A stretch of 64,000 nt of DNA from Plantactinospora mayteni (GTDB lineage Bacteria > Actinomycetota > Actinomycetes > Mycobacteriales > Micromonosporaceae). This document shows positions 49,850 to 58,843 of the stretch, piece by piece. Under the pieces are notes generated by a model. The model did no database searches and was not told where the DNA came from. It saw only the letters and a program-made list of their open reading frames with translations. How positions within the stretch are numbered: the first letter of the stretch is position 1; each line of letters opens with the position of its first letter. A program made the position numbers and the translations under genes. The DNA lies in NCBI RefSeq assembly GCF_016862935.1, contig NZ_BONX01000028.1, positions 62,001-126,000 of the forward strand. Reading direction: 5' to 3'.

Positions 49850-51185
49850 GAGCCGACCCGACGCCGCCCACGGCGCCGATCGCCGCGGTCCAGTACATCG
49901 ACGTCACCGTGTCGTCGCACGACCAGGAGTGGTCGAGTTTCATCTGCACATAGGCCGACTCAACATGCTTACCTCGCAAGGAGACGCCGTTGGCCGTCGT
50001 CGAAAACTGGAAGAACGACCGGTAGAGGGCACCGGTATCCGGGTTCAACCCGACCCGGGCCGCGCTGTAGTCGGTGTTCGACGAGCCGTTGTTGGTCGCG
50101 TACGCCCACTTCGTCTTGTAGACAGACCAAGCCGGATCGACATACAGCGGGAACACCGTATCCGGCGCGGTGAGGAACTCCGCGTCCGGGCGCAGCAACA
50201 GGTCGCTACCCGAGACCTCCACCTCCACCGGCGCGACCCTGGCAGCGTCGCCGGCCGCCGCAGCTGTCGACGCCAATCCCTCCGGCGACGCCTGCGTCCC
50301 AGCGGACCGCCCCGCCCCTTCCGTGCGCGAGTCCCACATCACCGGGGGCTCCGCCGAAGCGATCTCGCGTGAACCCACCATCGCCCGAAGCTGTCCATCC
50401 GGATCGGGAAGCACCCGCGCATCGCCGCCGAGCCCGAACCGGATCTGACGCACAGCCGGATTCGCTGCGGCACTCGCCGACTTCACCACGAAAACATGGC
50501 TGAACCCCGTCCAGGTCGCTCGGACCACCAGGTCCACATCGGGCAACACGTTCGGGTACGTCGCCGAATCACCGGAGACGGTCGGGGTCGGCAGCGCACC
50601 ACCCGGCCACGACATCACCAAGGCCCGGCCATCGCTGACCAGCGTCGCCAGCGGACCAGGACCACCGGCCGAAAAGGCCACGTCGGCCACTGACGCGGCT
50701 GGCCGCCACAGGCCGTCCTCGGCACGGACAAGGCCCAGATCGACGTCGACCCAACTCCCCGCCCGGTGGGTCCGCTGCGGTACGGCTGCGGACTCGAACA
50801 AGAACCGGCCGTCCGGCTGTGCCACCACCTGGGCGAACTCCGTCTGCGACCCGTCGACCACGACAGGTTCATCACAGGCCACAGCCAGCGCGGACGCCTG
50901 AGCCTCAGAATCAGCGACTCCCGTGCAAACCGGGGCCGGAGCCGCCACAGCAGCACGCCACGGCCCGGGATCGACCAGGCCGCTTCCGGCCGCCACGACC
51001 ACCGCCACCACCCACAGGGCCAGTCCGCGCCGTACCCGACGCCGGACACCACATCGCGAAGCGGAACTGGCCGCCACCAGACCGGGCGAACCTGCACCAT
51101 CACGCCGAAATTTGGGCGCCCAGGCACCACGCGCCGCAACCCCCCGTGATTGATTGATGACAACGTGCGCAGACTGTACAGACAT
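49788..51185 (-). CDS. N-terminal fragment of RHS-associated secreted protein
   Basis: A 465-residue frame with a signal/anchor (RRGLALWVVAVVVAAGSGL, cleavage near AVAAPAP). It has the actinobacterial RHS-partner N-terminal domain (GSQTEFAQVVAQPDGRFLFESAAVPQRTH; DLVVRATWTGFSHVFVVKS) and the start of a DNRLRE-like region (YRSFFQFSTTANGVSLRGKHVESAYVQMKL). It goes out of frame after SWSCDDTVTSMYWTAAIG and stops within 26 codons. Continuation of the family protein, late in a LamG domain, resumes in the next frame. Hundreds of residues expected between are missing. ATG 51185. A truncated secreted product is possible. Confidence 0.75.
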   Translation of the reverse strand: MSVQSAHVVINQSRGVAARGAWAPKFRRDGAGSPGLVAASSASRCGVRRRVRRGLALWVVAVVVAAGSGLVDPGPWRAAVAAPAPVCTGVADSEAQASALAVACDEPVVVDGSQTEFAQVVAQPDGRFLFESAAVPQRTHRAGSWVDVDLGLVRAEDGLWRPAASVADVAFSAGGPGPLATLVSDGRALVMSWPGGALPTPTVSGDSATYPNVLPDVDLVVRATWTGFSHVFVVKSASAAANPAVRQIRFGLGGDARVLPDPDGQLRAMVGSREIASAEPPVMWDSRTEGAGRSAGTQASPEGLASTAAAAGDAARVAPVEVEVSGSDLLLRPDAEFLTAPDTVFPLYVDPAWSVYKTKWAYATNNGSSNTDYSAARVGLNPDTGALYRSFFQFSTTANGVSLRGKHVESAYVQMKLDHSWSCDDTVTSMYWTAAIGAVGGVGSARGGSQLQFRRGRALVEWRYR

Positions 51186-51282
51186 CGAAGATCAGCGGTA
51201 AAGAGCCGTTACAACTGGTAATCACAAAACAGGCAAAGGTCTTCATCTTTATCGGACAGAGGCACTCGGCGCAGCGCTCGCC

Positions 51283-51360
51283 CACCACGTCGAGCACGCG
51301 GCGGCCAAGCCCTGCGACGTCCTGCGGCTCACCGAGCCGATCGCGGCCGGATATCCCGCC
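51283..51360 (+). pseudogene. Fragment of a second Uma2-family gene
   Basis: About 78 bp encode HHVEHAAAKPCDVLRLTEPIAAG, matching HYVEHAVAKPGDVLRLAEPIAAE at the C-terminus of the intact Uma2 gene 640 bp downstream (51926-52003). DNA similarity is also high. The rest of this copy is gone. It is evidence of an earlier tandem Uma2 pair, or of the recombination that brought in the RHS locus. Confidence 0.8.
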
Positions 51361-51465
51361 GAGAGGGCTGCGTCGGATGAGAGTCCTGATGTCGGACCGC
51401 TGTGCCAGACTGGCGCCGTACGGGAGGCGAACCGACAAGACCGCGACGACGAGCCGGAGGTGACC

Positions 51466-52020
51466 ATGACCGCAGCGGTGTTCAGCCACAGCGGGCCGTG
51501 GACCGAAACGGAATATCTCGCCCTTGGCGAGACCCGGGATCGCGTCGAACTCTTCGACGGGAGCCTCCACGTGACACCTGCCCCCACCCCTCGGCACCAG
51601 CACATCTCGCGTCGCCTCGGCAACGCGTTGGAGACCGGCGCCGAAGCCGTCGGACTACATGTGCTGGAGGCCGTGAACGTCCGCCTGCAACCGGGTCGGA
51701 TTCCGATCCCCGACCTGGTGGTCACCGGCGAGATCGACTTCGACGAGCTGGTCGTCGACGGTACGGCGGTCCGGCTGGTCTGCGAAATCAGCTCGCCCAG
51801 CAATGCCGCCACCGACAAGGTGCTCAAGATGCACTACTACGCCACCGCTCGGATCCCCTGGTATCTCCTGGCGGAGCAGGACACCGGCACACTGCGACTG
51901 CACCGCCTCGACGGCTCCCACTACGTCGAGCACGCGGTGGCGAAGCCCGGCGATGTCCTGCGGCTCGCCGAGCCGATCGCGGCGGAAATCCGGCCGGAAG
52001 GGTTGCTCCCCGGGCGCTGA
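51466..52020 (+). CDS. Uma2-family (DUF820) putative endonuclease
   Basis: A 184-residue protein of the Uma2 group, a PD-(D/E)XK restriction-endonuclease-like fold that is abundant in actinomycetes and cyanobacteria and lacks a settled function. The fold landmarks are DRVELFDGSLHVTPAPTPRHQHI, the acidic IPDLVVTGEIDF and VRLVCEISSPSNAATDKVLKMHYYA. The catalytic pattern appears as Asp in PDLVV and Glu in CEISS. ATG 51466 follows GGAGGT by 4 nt. It stands alone, without methylase or other defence genes. A remnant of a paralog lies just upstream. Confidence 0.88.
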   Translation: MTAAVFSHSGPWTETEYLALGETRDRVELFDGSLHVTPAPTPRHQHISRRLGNALETGAEAVGLHVLEAVNVRLQPGRIPIPDLVVTGEIDFDELVVDGTAVRLVCEISSPSNAATDKVLKMHYYATARIPWYLLAEQDTGTLRLHRLDGSHYVEHAVAKPGDVLRLAEPIAAEIRPEGLLPGR

Positions 52021-52103
52021 CCCCACCTCCTCGCATAAGGTCGTCCATGATCGGTTCGACCGCGGCCGATCGGTGACCGGGCGACTGCGACGAGGAGATG
52101 CCG

Positions 52104-53540
52104 ATGGCCGAGTTCGACGTGGCGACGGCGGCGGTGCAGGCGGCCCTCGACGCCGGGGCCCGGTACGCCGACGCGCGGGTGATGCACCGCCGGTACGAGT
52201 CGATGTCCGCCCGCAACGGCGAGATCGAGTCCCTCATCCAGGACGAGAGCGCCGGGATCGGGGTACGCGCACTGGTCGGCTCGGGGTGGGGCTTCTACGC
52301 CGTACCCGATCTCTCGGAGTCGGCGGCTCGGGCGGCGGGTGAGCGGGCCGCGCGGATCGCCGCCGCGAGTGGCCGGGTCGCGGGTCCCGGCAGCAGTCTG
52401 CTGCCGGTGCCGGCCAGCACCGGGTCGTGGAGTTCGCCCTGTGCGGTCGACCCGCTCTCGGTGCCGCTCTCGGAGAAGGGCGATCTGCTGGCCCGGGCCA
52501 CCGGGACGTCCCGGGAGCACGGCGCCGACCAGGCCGAGGGGCTCTACCAGATCTGGGACACCCGCAAGTGGTTCGTCTCCAGCGAGGGGCACCGGATCGA
52601 CCAGCACATCCGGGAGTCCGGGGCGGGGATCTCGGCGACCGTGATCGGCGACGGCGAGACGCAGCGCCGCTCCTATCCGAGCTGTCGGGGCCAGTACGGC
52701 AGCCAGGGCTGGGAGCTGGTCGACTCGCTCGACCTGACCGCGCACGCCGCCCGGATCGCCGAGGAGGCCCGGGAACTGGTCACCGCGCCGCTCTGCCCGG
52801 CCGGCGAGACCACGCTGATCCTCGGCAGCGAGCAGATGGCGTTGCAGATCCACGAGTCGGTCGGGCACGCCATCGAACTCGACCGGATCCTCGGCTGGGA
52901 GGCCGCCTTCGCCGGTACCTCCTGGCTGGACCTCGACCAGCTCGGCGCGCTCCGCTACGGCTCCGAGCTGATGAACGTCACCATCGACCCGACCATCCCC
53001 GGCGCGCTGGGCAGCTTCGGCTTCGACGACGAGGGGACCCCGGCGGCCAAGCGCGACGCGGTCCGGGAGGGGCGCTGGGTGGGCACCCTCGCCGGGCGGG
53101 ACTCTGCGGCGATCGCCGGCCTGGACTACGCCGGCAGCGTCCGGTCCGACGGCTGGGCCCGGCTGCCGATGGTACGGATGACGAACGTTGGACTGGAGCC
53201 GGGCCCGCACACCCTGGACGAGATCATCGCGGCCACCGACGACGGTGTGCTGATGGACCTCAACCGCTCCTGGTCGATCGACGACAAGCGGCTGAACTTC
53301 CAGTTCGGCTGCGAGATCGGCTGGGAGGTCAAGAACGGCCGGCGGGGCCGGATGCTGCGCAACCCGACGTACACCGGGATCGGTCCGCAGTTCTGGCGGT
53401 CGATGGACATGCTCTCCTCGGAGACCGTCGCCTGGGGTACGCCGAACTGCGGCAAGGGGCAGCCGGGGCAGATCGGCCACACCGGCCACCCCGCGGCCCC
53501 CGCCCGGTTCACCAACGTCCGGGTCGGAGTGCGCGGGTGA
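52104..53540 (+). CDS. tldD: TldD-type metalloprotease subunit
   Basis: A 478-residue member of the TldD/PmbA (U62) family. The TldD subunit carries the zinc motif, here HESVGHAIELDR (HExxxH). ESAGIGVRALVGSGWGFYAV is the N-terminal signature. In other bacteria TldD-TldE heterodimers trim unfolded peptides and mature some ribosomally made peptides such as microcins. ATG 52104 has GAGGAG 6 nt upstream, whereas ATG 52098 directly abuts that site. The partner subunit follows after 22 bp. Confidence 0.94.
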   Translation: MAEFDVATAAVQAALDAGARYADARVMHRRYESMSARNGEIESLIQDESAGIGVRALVGSGWGFYAVPDLSESAARAAGERAARIAAASGRVAGPGSSLLPVPASTGSWSSPCAVDPLSVPLSEKGDLLARATGTSREHGADQAEGLYQIWDTRKWFVSSEGHRIDQHIRESGAGISATVIGDGETQRRSYPSCRGQYGSQGWELVDSLDLTAHAARIAEEARELVTAPLCPAGETTLILGSEQMALQIHESVGHAIELDRILGWEAAFAGTSWLDLDQLGALRYGSELMNVTIDPTIPGALGSFGFDDEGTPAAKRDAVREGRWVGTLAGRDSAAIAGLDYAGSVRSDGWARLPMVRMTNVGLEPGPHTLDEIIAATDDGVLMDLNRSWSIDDKRLNFQFGCEIGWEVKNGRRGRMLRNPTYTGIGPQFWRSMDMLSSETVAWGTPNCGKGQPGQIGHTGHPAAPARFTNVRVGVRG

Positions 53541-53562
53541 GCGCGAGGTTACGGAGGCAGCG

Positions 53563-54951
53563 ATGACATCACCACTCGATCTCGCCGGCCGGGTCGTCGA
53601 ACTGGTCCGGCAGGTCGCCGGGCCGGGTGCCGAGGCGGAGGTCGGCACCGAGTACGCCGAGTTGGCGCTGACCCGGTTCGCGAACTCCTTCATCCACCAG
53701 AACATCGCCGAGGCCGCCACGACGGTGCGTCTGCGGCTGCACCTCGATGGGCGTACCGCCACTGGGTCGTCCACTGTGGTCAGCGGCGAGGGAGTGCGTG
53801 ACCTGGTCGAACGTACCGTCGCGGCGGTCCGGCACTGCCCACCCGACCCGGGCTGGCCGGGGCTGACCGCACCGACCACCATCGACGGGAGCGGCAACTG
53901 GGACGAGGCCACCGCCGCGGCCGGGCCGGAGCAGCGGGCCGAGCGGGTACGCGAGTTCGTCGAGACGGCCGGTGGGCTGGAGGCGGCCGGCTACTGCCGT
54001 ACCGGGCAGCGGGCGGGGGCGTTCGCCAACACGGCCGGGCACTCGGTGACCGGGCGGAGTACCGAGGCGGCGATGGACGGGATCGCCCGGTGCGGCGGTG
54101 CGGACGGGATGGCCCGGCTGGGCTCGTTCCGCCTCGCCGACCTGGCCGGCGGCATCCTCGGCGCGCGGGCGGCGGTGAAGGCGCGGGCCGGAGTCGCCCC
54201 CGTCGAACTCCCCCCGGGGCGGTACGAGGTGGTGCTGGAGCCGACCGCCGTCGCCGACCTGTTGCAGAACCTCTCGACGCACGGCTTCAACGGCAAGGCG
54301 TACAACGAGCAGCGCTCGTTCGCCGTACCCGGGACGGAACAGTTCGACCGGTCGGTGACGCTGGTGGACGACGCGCTGGCCGGCCCGGCGCTGCCGTTCG
54401 ACGCCGAGGGCACCGGCCGGGCCCCGGTCGCGCTGGTCGAGCACGGCATCACCCGTACGGTCGCGCACGACCGGCGGACCGCCGCCGAGGCCGGCACCAC
54501 GTCGACCGGGCACGCCGTCCCGGGCGGTGCGGTCACCGGGGCGGTCCCGCTGCACCTCGGGCTCGCGCCGGCCGGGTCGCCGAACGGGGTGACCCGGCCG
54601 GGTGAGGTCTCCGGACCGGTGGTCGACGCGGACAGCGCCGCGCTGGTCGCCCAGGTACGACGCGGGCTGCTGGTCACCGACCTCTGGTACACCCGGGTCC
54701 TCGACCCGAGGAGTCTGGTCGTCACCGGACTCACCCGTAACGGTGTGTGGCTGATCGAGGACGGTGAGGTGGCCGCCGCGGTACAGAACTTCCGGTTCAC
54801 CCAGTCCTATCCGCAGGCGCTCGCCCCCGGCGCCGTACTCGGGATCGGCCGGCACCCGGTGTTGCAGTCGCAGACCTTCAGCAGCGCCTGGTGGTCGGCG
54901 CTGCCGCTCCGGCTGGCCTCGTGGAACTTCACCGGCGGCGCCTCCGGCTGA
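53563..54951 (+). CDS. pmbA: TldE/PmbA-type partner subunit
   Basis: A 462-residue TldE/PmbA homolog, the non-catalytic half of the heterodimeric protease. It has the family fold but no HExxxH, as expected. FIHQNIAEAATTVRLRLHLDGRTATGS is the N-terminal strand pattern, and LPPGRYEVVLEPTAVADLLQNL the central conserved block. ATG 53563, 22 bp after tldD, so they are cotranscribed. A 33-bp tandem repeat begins at its stop codon. Confidence 0.92.
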   Translation: MTSPLDLAGRVVELVRQVAGPGAEAEVGTEYAELALTRFANSFIHQNIAEAATTVRLRLHLDGRTATGSSTVVSGEGVRDLVERTVAAVRHCPPDPGWPGLTAPTTIDGSGNWDEATAAAGPEQRAERVREFVETAGGLEAAGYCRTGQRAGAFANTAGHSVTGRSTEAAMDGIARCGGADGMARLGSFRLADLAGGILGARAAVKARAGVAPVELPPGRYEVVLEPTAVADLLQNLSTHGFNGKAYNEQRSFAVPGTEQFDRSVTLVDDALAGPALPFDAEGTGRAPVALVEHGITRTVAHDRRTAAEAGTTSTGHAVPGGAVTGAVPLHLGLAPAGSPNGVTRPGEVSGPVVDADSAALVAQVRRGLLVTDLWYTRVLDPRSLVVTGLTRNGVWLIEDGEVAAAVQNFRFTQSYPQALAPGAVLGIGRHPVLQSQTFSSAWWSALPLRLASWNFTGGASG

Positions 54952-54955
54952 CCCC

Positions 54956-55054
54956 GGCACACCCGACGCCACGACGGGTTCTGCCCCTGGCACACCCGGC
55001 GCCACGGCAAGTTCTGACCCTGGCACACCCGACGCCGCGGCGGGTTCTGCCGGT
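54956..55054. repeat. 33-bp tandem repeat after the pmbA stop
   Basis: Three units start at 54956, 54989 and 55022 with ggcacacccgacgcc or a close variant. The period is exactly 33, and the stretch stays open in one frame (PGTPDA-like peptides). It fills most of the gap before the next gene. Confidence 0.92.
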
Positions 55055-55132
55055 GGCCGGGAGCGCCAGGCCGGGCAGGTCGGCCCGCGCAGGGGGATGC
55101 CCGGATCGCGTCACGGTGCTTCACTGTGTGGC

Positions 55133-55777
55133 GTGACGGACGACGCAACCACCCCCGCCGCCGACGACGTACCCCCGGATGCGCCGGCTGGCACCGACCA
55201 GTCGGCCAAGCAGCGACGTCAGCTCGACCCGGCCGCCCGACGGCGCCGCCGGCTGACCATCGGCGGAATCGCCGGCGCGGCGGTCCTGGTACTGCTGGTC
55301 TGCGGCTGCCTCGGCGCGTTCGCGGCCGGCCTGGGCCGGTTCGCCCGGGAGTCCGACCGCGAGCGGACGGCGCAGGCCCGAGGCGACTCCGCCTGCCGTG
55401 AGCTGGAGAAGCGGCTCAACCGGTTGACCCCGCCGGGTGCCACCGGTAGCCCGGGCGAGCGGGCGGCGGCGATCCGGGACGAGAACGCCGCCGTACGGCC
55501 GTTCCTGTCCGAAATCGAGCGACTACGCGGCTGGTGGGACGACGACCGCGACGACGACCCGGACGAGGGGCGGGGTGGCCGTGGCGAGTCCTGGCAGCGG
55601 CTGGTCGACGCCCGGACCAGCTACGCGGACGCGCTCGACCGGCAGGTGACCAACGGCGAGCCGGCGTTCTTCATCGCGCCACGCGATCCGGCGGGTCGAC
55701 CGCTGGTGGACCGGTTGCAGCGCGGGCCCGACGAGTGCGCCGCCGCCGCCCGCAGACTCGCCGCACCCGACCTGTAG
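55133..55777 (+). CDS. Single-pass membrane protein of unknown function
   Basis: A 214-residue protein. A cytoplasmic acidic/basic tail (about 1-42, ending ARRRRR) is followed by one hydrophobic helix (IGGIAGAAVLVLLVCGCLGAFAAGL) and an external charged, helical domain (RESDRERTAQARGDSACRELEKRL...WDDDRDDDPDEGRGGRGESW). GTG 55133 is the first sensible start after the repeat array. Its ribosome-binding site is weak. No family is recognised. The last 120 residues contain two cysteines. Confidence 0.7.
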   Translation: MTDDATTPAADDVPPDAPAGTDQSAKQRRQLDPAARRRRRLTIGGIAGAAVLVLLVCGCLGAFAAGLGRFARESDRERTAQARGDSACRELEKRLNRLTPPGATGSPGERAAAIRDENAAVRPFLSEIERLRGWWDDDRDDDPDEGRGGRGESWQRLVDARTSYADALDRQVTNGEPAFFIAPRDPAGRPLVDRLQRGPDECAAAARRLAAPDL

Positions 55778-55865
55778 TCGGTTCGCGTTCCGCTCCTGAA
55801 CACCTCGCCTTCCGCTCGGCCACGCTGATCCGGGTGCACCGGCACGGTGGGTGGTGTCGAGTGAA

Positions 55866-55877
55866 GTTGTGCACAAC
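55866..55877. promoter_or_regulatory. Perfect palindrome upstream of sdhC
   Basis: GTTGTGCACAAC, 12 bp with exact dyad symmetry, about 207 bp before sdhC in a 306-bp gap that otherwise shows nothing. It is a candidate dimeric-regulator site for the succinate dehydrogenase operon. Confidence 0.4.
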
Positions 55878-56083
55878 CGCGCCCAGATCCGGGAGCAGGA
55901 CTTTCGTAATCGGCATGAAACCCGCGAGACTCCCTTGCGCATGTGCCTGTCAACGTGCGGCGTAACGTGTGCACCGACGCGGACGCAGGTAGCGCGGCTG
56001 CGGGTCTTCCCCTGCCCCCGCGCGCCCCGCCGGAACACCATCCGTGCCCGTCAGCCAGACCGGGCCCCGTCAGGGAGACATAG

Positions 56084-56905
56084 ATGACTACGAGGACGGC
56101 CCCACCTCCGGCCGGACTGCCGGGGAGCGTGCGTCAGCGCGCGGCCATCACGGCAAAAACCCTGCGTACCGACCGCTGGTGGTTCGCTCCGCTGCTCACC
56201 GTGATCGGGCTCGGCGCCTGGGTCACGTACGCCACGGTGCGGGTTTTCATGCACGACTACTACTGGGTCGAGGACTTCCACTACCTGACCCCGTTCTACT
56301 CGCCGTGTGTGACGCAAGCCTGCATCCCCGAGGCGGCGCACTTCGGCCGGGTACTGCCCGGCTGGTGGATCATCCCGGATGCCGCGCTGACCCTGCCGTT
56401 CCTGCTGCTGTTCCGGCTCACCTGCTACTACTACCGCAAGGCGTACTACCGGTCGTTCTGGCTCTCGCCGCCGGCCTGCGCGGTCCCGGACGGGCACAAG
56501 ACCTACTCCGGCGAGACCCGCTTCCCGCTGGTCGGGCAGAACCTGCACCGGTACGCCTTCTACGCCGCCGTGATCATCTCGCTGATCAACTCCTGGGACG
56601 CGGTGCTCGCCTTCCACAGCCCGAAGGGCTTCGGCTTCGGGCTGGGCAACCTGATCCTGCTCGGCAACGTGGTGATGCTCTGGGCGTACACGCTCTCCTG
56701 CCACTCCTGCCGGCACATCGCGGGCGGCCGGTTGAAGCACTTCTCCAAGCACCCGGTGCGGTACCGCTTCTGGACCTTCATCTCCAAGCTCAACGTCCGG
56801 CACATGCAGCTCGCCTGGATCACCCTGGGCACCCTGGCGCTCACCGACTTCTACGTCATGGCACTCTCCGCCGGCTGGTTCAACGACCTGCGGTTCATCA
56901 ACTAA
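56084..56905 (+). CDS. sdhC: Succinate dehydrogenase membrane anchor (Sdh1 type)
   Basis: A 273-residue membrane subunit resembling the anchor of mycobacterial Sdh1 (Rv0249c type). It has about five helices (WWFAPLLTVIGLGAWVTYATV; WWIIPDAALTLPFLLLFRLTCYYY; YAAVIISLINSWDAVLAF; LGNLILLGNVVMLWAYTL; LAWITLGTLALTDFYVMAL). Conserved histidines for heme ligation are plausible in SCHSCRHIAGG and HRYAFYA. It anchors the flavoprotein and iron-sulfur subunits to the membrane and passes electrons to menaquinone. ATG 56084 with AGGGAG upstream. sdhA follows after 12 bp. Confidence 0.93.
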   Translation: MTTRTAPPPAGLPGSVRQRAAITAKTLRTDRWWFAPLLTVIGLGAWVTYATVRVFMHDYYWVEDFHYLTPFYSPCVTQACIPEAAHFGRVLPGWWIIPDAALTLPFLLLFRLTCYYYRKAYYRSFWLSPPACAVPDGHKTYSGETRFPLVGQNLHRYAFYAAVIISLINSWDAVLAFHSPKGFGFGLGNLILLGNVVMLWAYTLSCHSCRHIAGGRLKHFSKHPVRYRFWTFISKLNVRHMQLAWITLGTLALTDFYVMALSAGWFNDLRFIN

Positions 56906-56917
56906 AGGGCCTCTGAC

Positions 56918-58843
56918 ATGACTACCCGAATCGAACGACACCACTACGACGTCGTCGTCATCGGTGCCGGCGGTGCCGGCCTGCGGGCGGCGATCGAGGC
57001 CCGGCTCGCCGGGAAGCGGACCGCGATCATCTCGAAGTCGCTGTTCGGCAAGGCCCACACGGTGATGGCCGAGGGCGGCGCCGCCGCCGCGATGGGGAAC
57101 GTGAACAGCCGGGACAACTGGCAGGTGCACTTCCGGGACACCATGCGGGGCGGCAAGTTCCTGAACAACTTCCGGATGGCCGAGCTGCACGCGAAGGAGT
57201 CGCCGCAGCGGATCTGGGAGCTGGAGACGTACGGTGCGCTCTTCGACCGCACCAAGGACGGGAAGATCTCGCAGCGCAACTTCGGCGGCCACGAGTACCC
57301 GCGACTGGCGCACGTCGGCGACCGGACCGGCCTGGAGCTGATCCGTACCCTGCAACAGAAGATCGTCTCGTTGCAGCAGGAGGACAAGAAGGCGCACGGC
57401 GACTACGAGGCCCGGATCAAGGTCTTCGCCGAGACCACCATCACCGAGCTGCTGCTCGACGGCGACCGGGTCGCCGGTGCGTTCGGCTACTACCGGGAGT
57501 CCGGCGAGTTCGTCCTCTTCGAGGCGCCGGCCGTGGTGCTGGCCACCGGTGGGGTCGGCCGGTCCTACCTGGTGACCTCCAACTCCTGGGAGTACACCGG
57601 GGACGGGCACGCGCTGGCGCTGCGGGCCGGCGCCACGCTGATCAACATGGAGTTCCTCCAGTTCCACCCGACCGGCATGGTCTGGCCGGTGTCGGTGAAG
57701 GGCATCCTGGTCACCGAGTCGGTCCGGGGCGACGGCGGGGTGTTGAAGAACTCCGAGGGCAAGCGGTTCATGTTCAACTACGTCCCCGACGTCTTCCGCA
57801 AGCAGTACGCGGAGACCGAGGAGGAGGCGGACCGCTGGTACACCGACCCGGACAACAACCGGCGTCCGCCGGAGCTGCTGCCCCGGGACGAGGTCGCCCG
57901 AGCGATCAACGCCGAGGTCAAGGCCGGTCGGGGTACGCCGGCCGGCGGCGTCTACCTGGACATCGCCAGCCGGCTGCCGGCCGAGGAGGTACGCCGTCGA
58001 CTGCCCTCGATGTACCACCAGTTCAAGGAGCTGGCCGACGTCGACATCACCGCCGAGCCGATGGAGGTCGGCCCGACCTGCCACTACGTGATGGGTGGCG
58101 TCGAGGTCGACCCGGACAGTGGTGCGGCGGCGGGGCACGTGCAGGGGCTCTTCGCCGCTGGTGAGGTCTCCGGCGGCATGCACGGTTCCAACCGGCTCGG
58201 CGGCAACTCGCTGTCCGACCTGCTGGTCTTCGGCCGGCGGGCCGGCGGGCACGCCTCGGCGTACGCCGAGGGGCTGGCCGCCCGCCCGAAGGTGGCGGCG
58301 GCGGACGTCGAGGCCGCGGTGGACCGGGCGCTGGCCCCGCTGGAGCGCGAGGGCGGGGAGAACCCGTACACCTTGCAGCAGGACCTCCAGGCGGTGATGG
58401 GCGACCTGGTCGGCATCATCCGACGCAAGGGTGAGCTGGAGGAGTCGCTGGTCAAGCTGGCCGACCTGCGCGACCGGGTGACCCGGGTGGCCGCCTCCGG
58501 CGGTCGCCGCTACAACCCCGGCTGGCACCTGGCACTGGACCTGCGCAACATGCTGGTGGTCTCGGAGTGCACCGCCCGGGCGGCGCTGGAGCGCGAGGAG
58601 TCCCGGGGTGGCCACACCCGGGAGGACTTCCCGACCATGGCGCCGCAGTGGCGCACCGTCAACCTGGTCTGCTCGCTCGACGGCGACAAGGTACGCCTGG
58701 AGCACAAGCCGCTGCCGAGGATGCGGGGCGAGCTGATCCAGCTCTTCGACCGCGCCGAGCTGGCCAAGTATCTGACCGAAGAGGAGCTGGCGGACTTCGA
58801 CGCCCTCACCGCAGAGGCGCACGCTGAGGAGGCGGCCAACTAA
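56918..58843 (+). CDS. sdhA: Succinate dehydrogenase flavoprotein subunit
   Basis: A 641-residue FAD subunit that oxidises succinate to fumarate. The FAD-binding GAGGAGLRAAIEA, the HTVMAEGGAAAAMG loop near the flavin-linking histidine, the substrate-site FHPTGM and RGDGGVL, and GEVSGGMHGSNRLGGNSLSD are all present. Length and order match actinobacterial Sdh1 flavoproteins (about 646 residues). ATG 56918 with AAGGGCC upstream. Its stop overlaps the sdhB start by one base (TAATG). Confidence 0.96.
   Translation: MTTRIERHHYDVVVIGAGGAGLRAAIEARLAGKRTAIISKSLFGKAHTVMAEGGAAAAMGNVNSRDNWQVHFRDTMRGGKFLNNFRMAELHAKESPQRIWELETYGALFDRTKDGKISQRNFGGHEYPRLAHVGDRTGLELIRTLQQKIVSLQQEDKKAHGDYEARIKVFAETTITELLLDGDRVAGAFGYYRESGEFVLFEAPAVVLATGGVGRSYLVTSNSWEYTGDGHALALRAGATLINMEFLQFHPTGMVWPVSVKGILVTESVRGDGGVLKNSEGKRFMFNYVPDVFRKQYAETEEEADRWYTDPDNNRRPPELLPRDEVARAINAEVKAGRGTPAGGVYLDIASRLPAEEVRRRLPSMYHQFKELADVDITAEPMEVGPTCHYVMGGVEVDPDSGAAAGHVQGLFAAGEVSGGMHGSNRLGGNSLSDLLVFGRRAGGHASAYAEGLAARPKVAAADVEAAVDRALAPLEREGGENPYTLQQDLQAVMGDLVGIIRRKGELEESLVKLADLRDRVTRVAASGGRRYNPGWHLALDLRNMLVVSECTARAALEREESRGGHTREDFPTMAPQWRTVNLVCSLDGDKVRLEHKPLPRMRGELIQLFDRAELAKYLTEEELADFDALTAEAHAEEAAN

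Noticed and set aside
54956-55054. The 33-bp repeat as an in-frame N-terminal part of the 55133 gene
   Set aside because: The frame is open through it, but the region lacks a start with a ribosome-binding site and the repeat begins at the pmbA stop, as at other gene ends.
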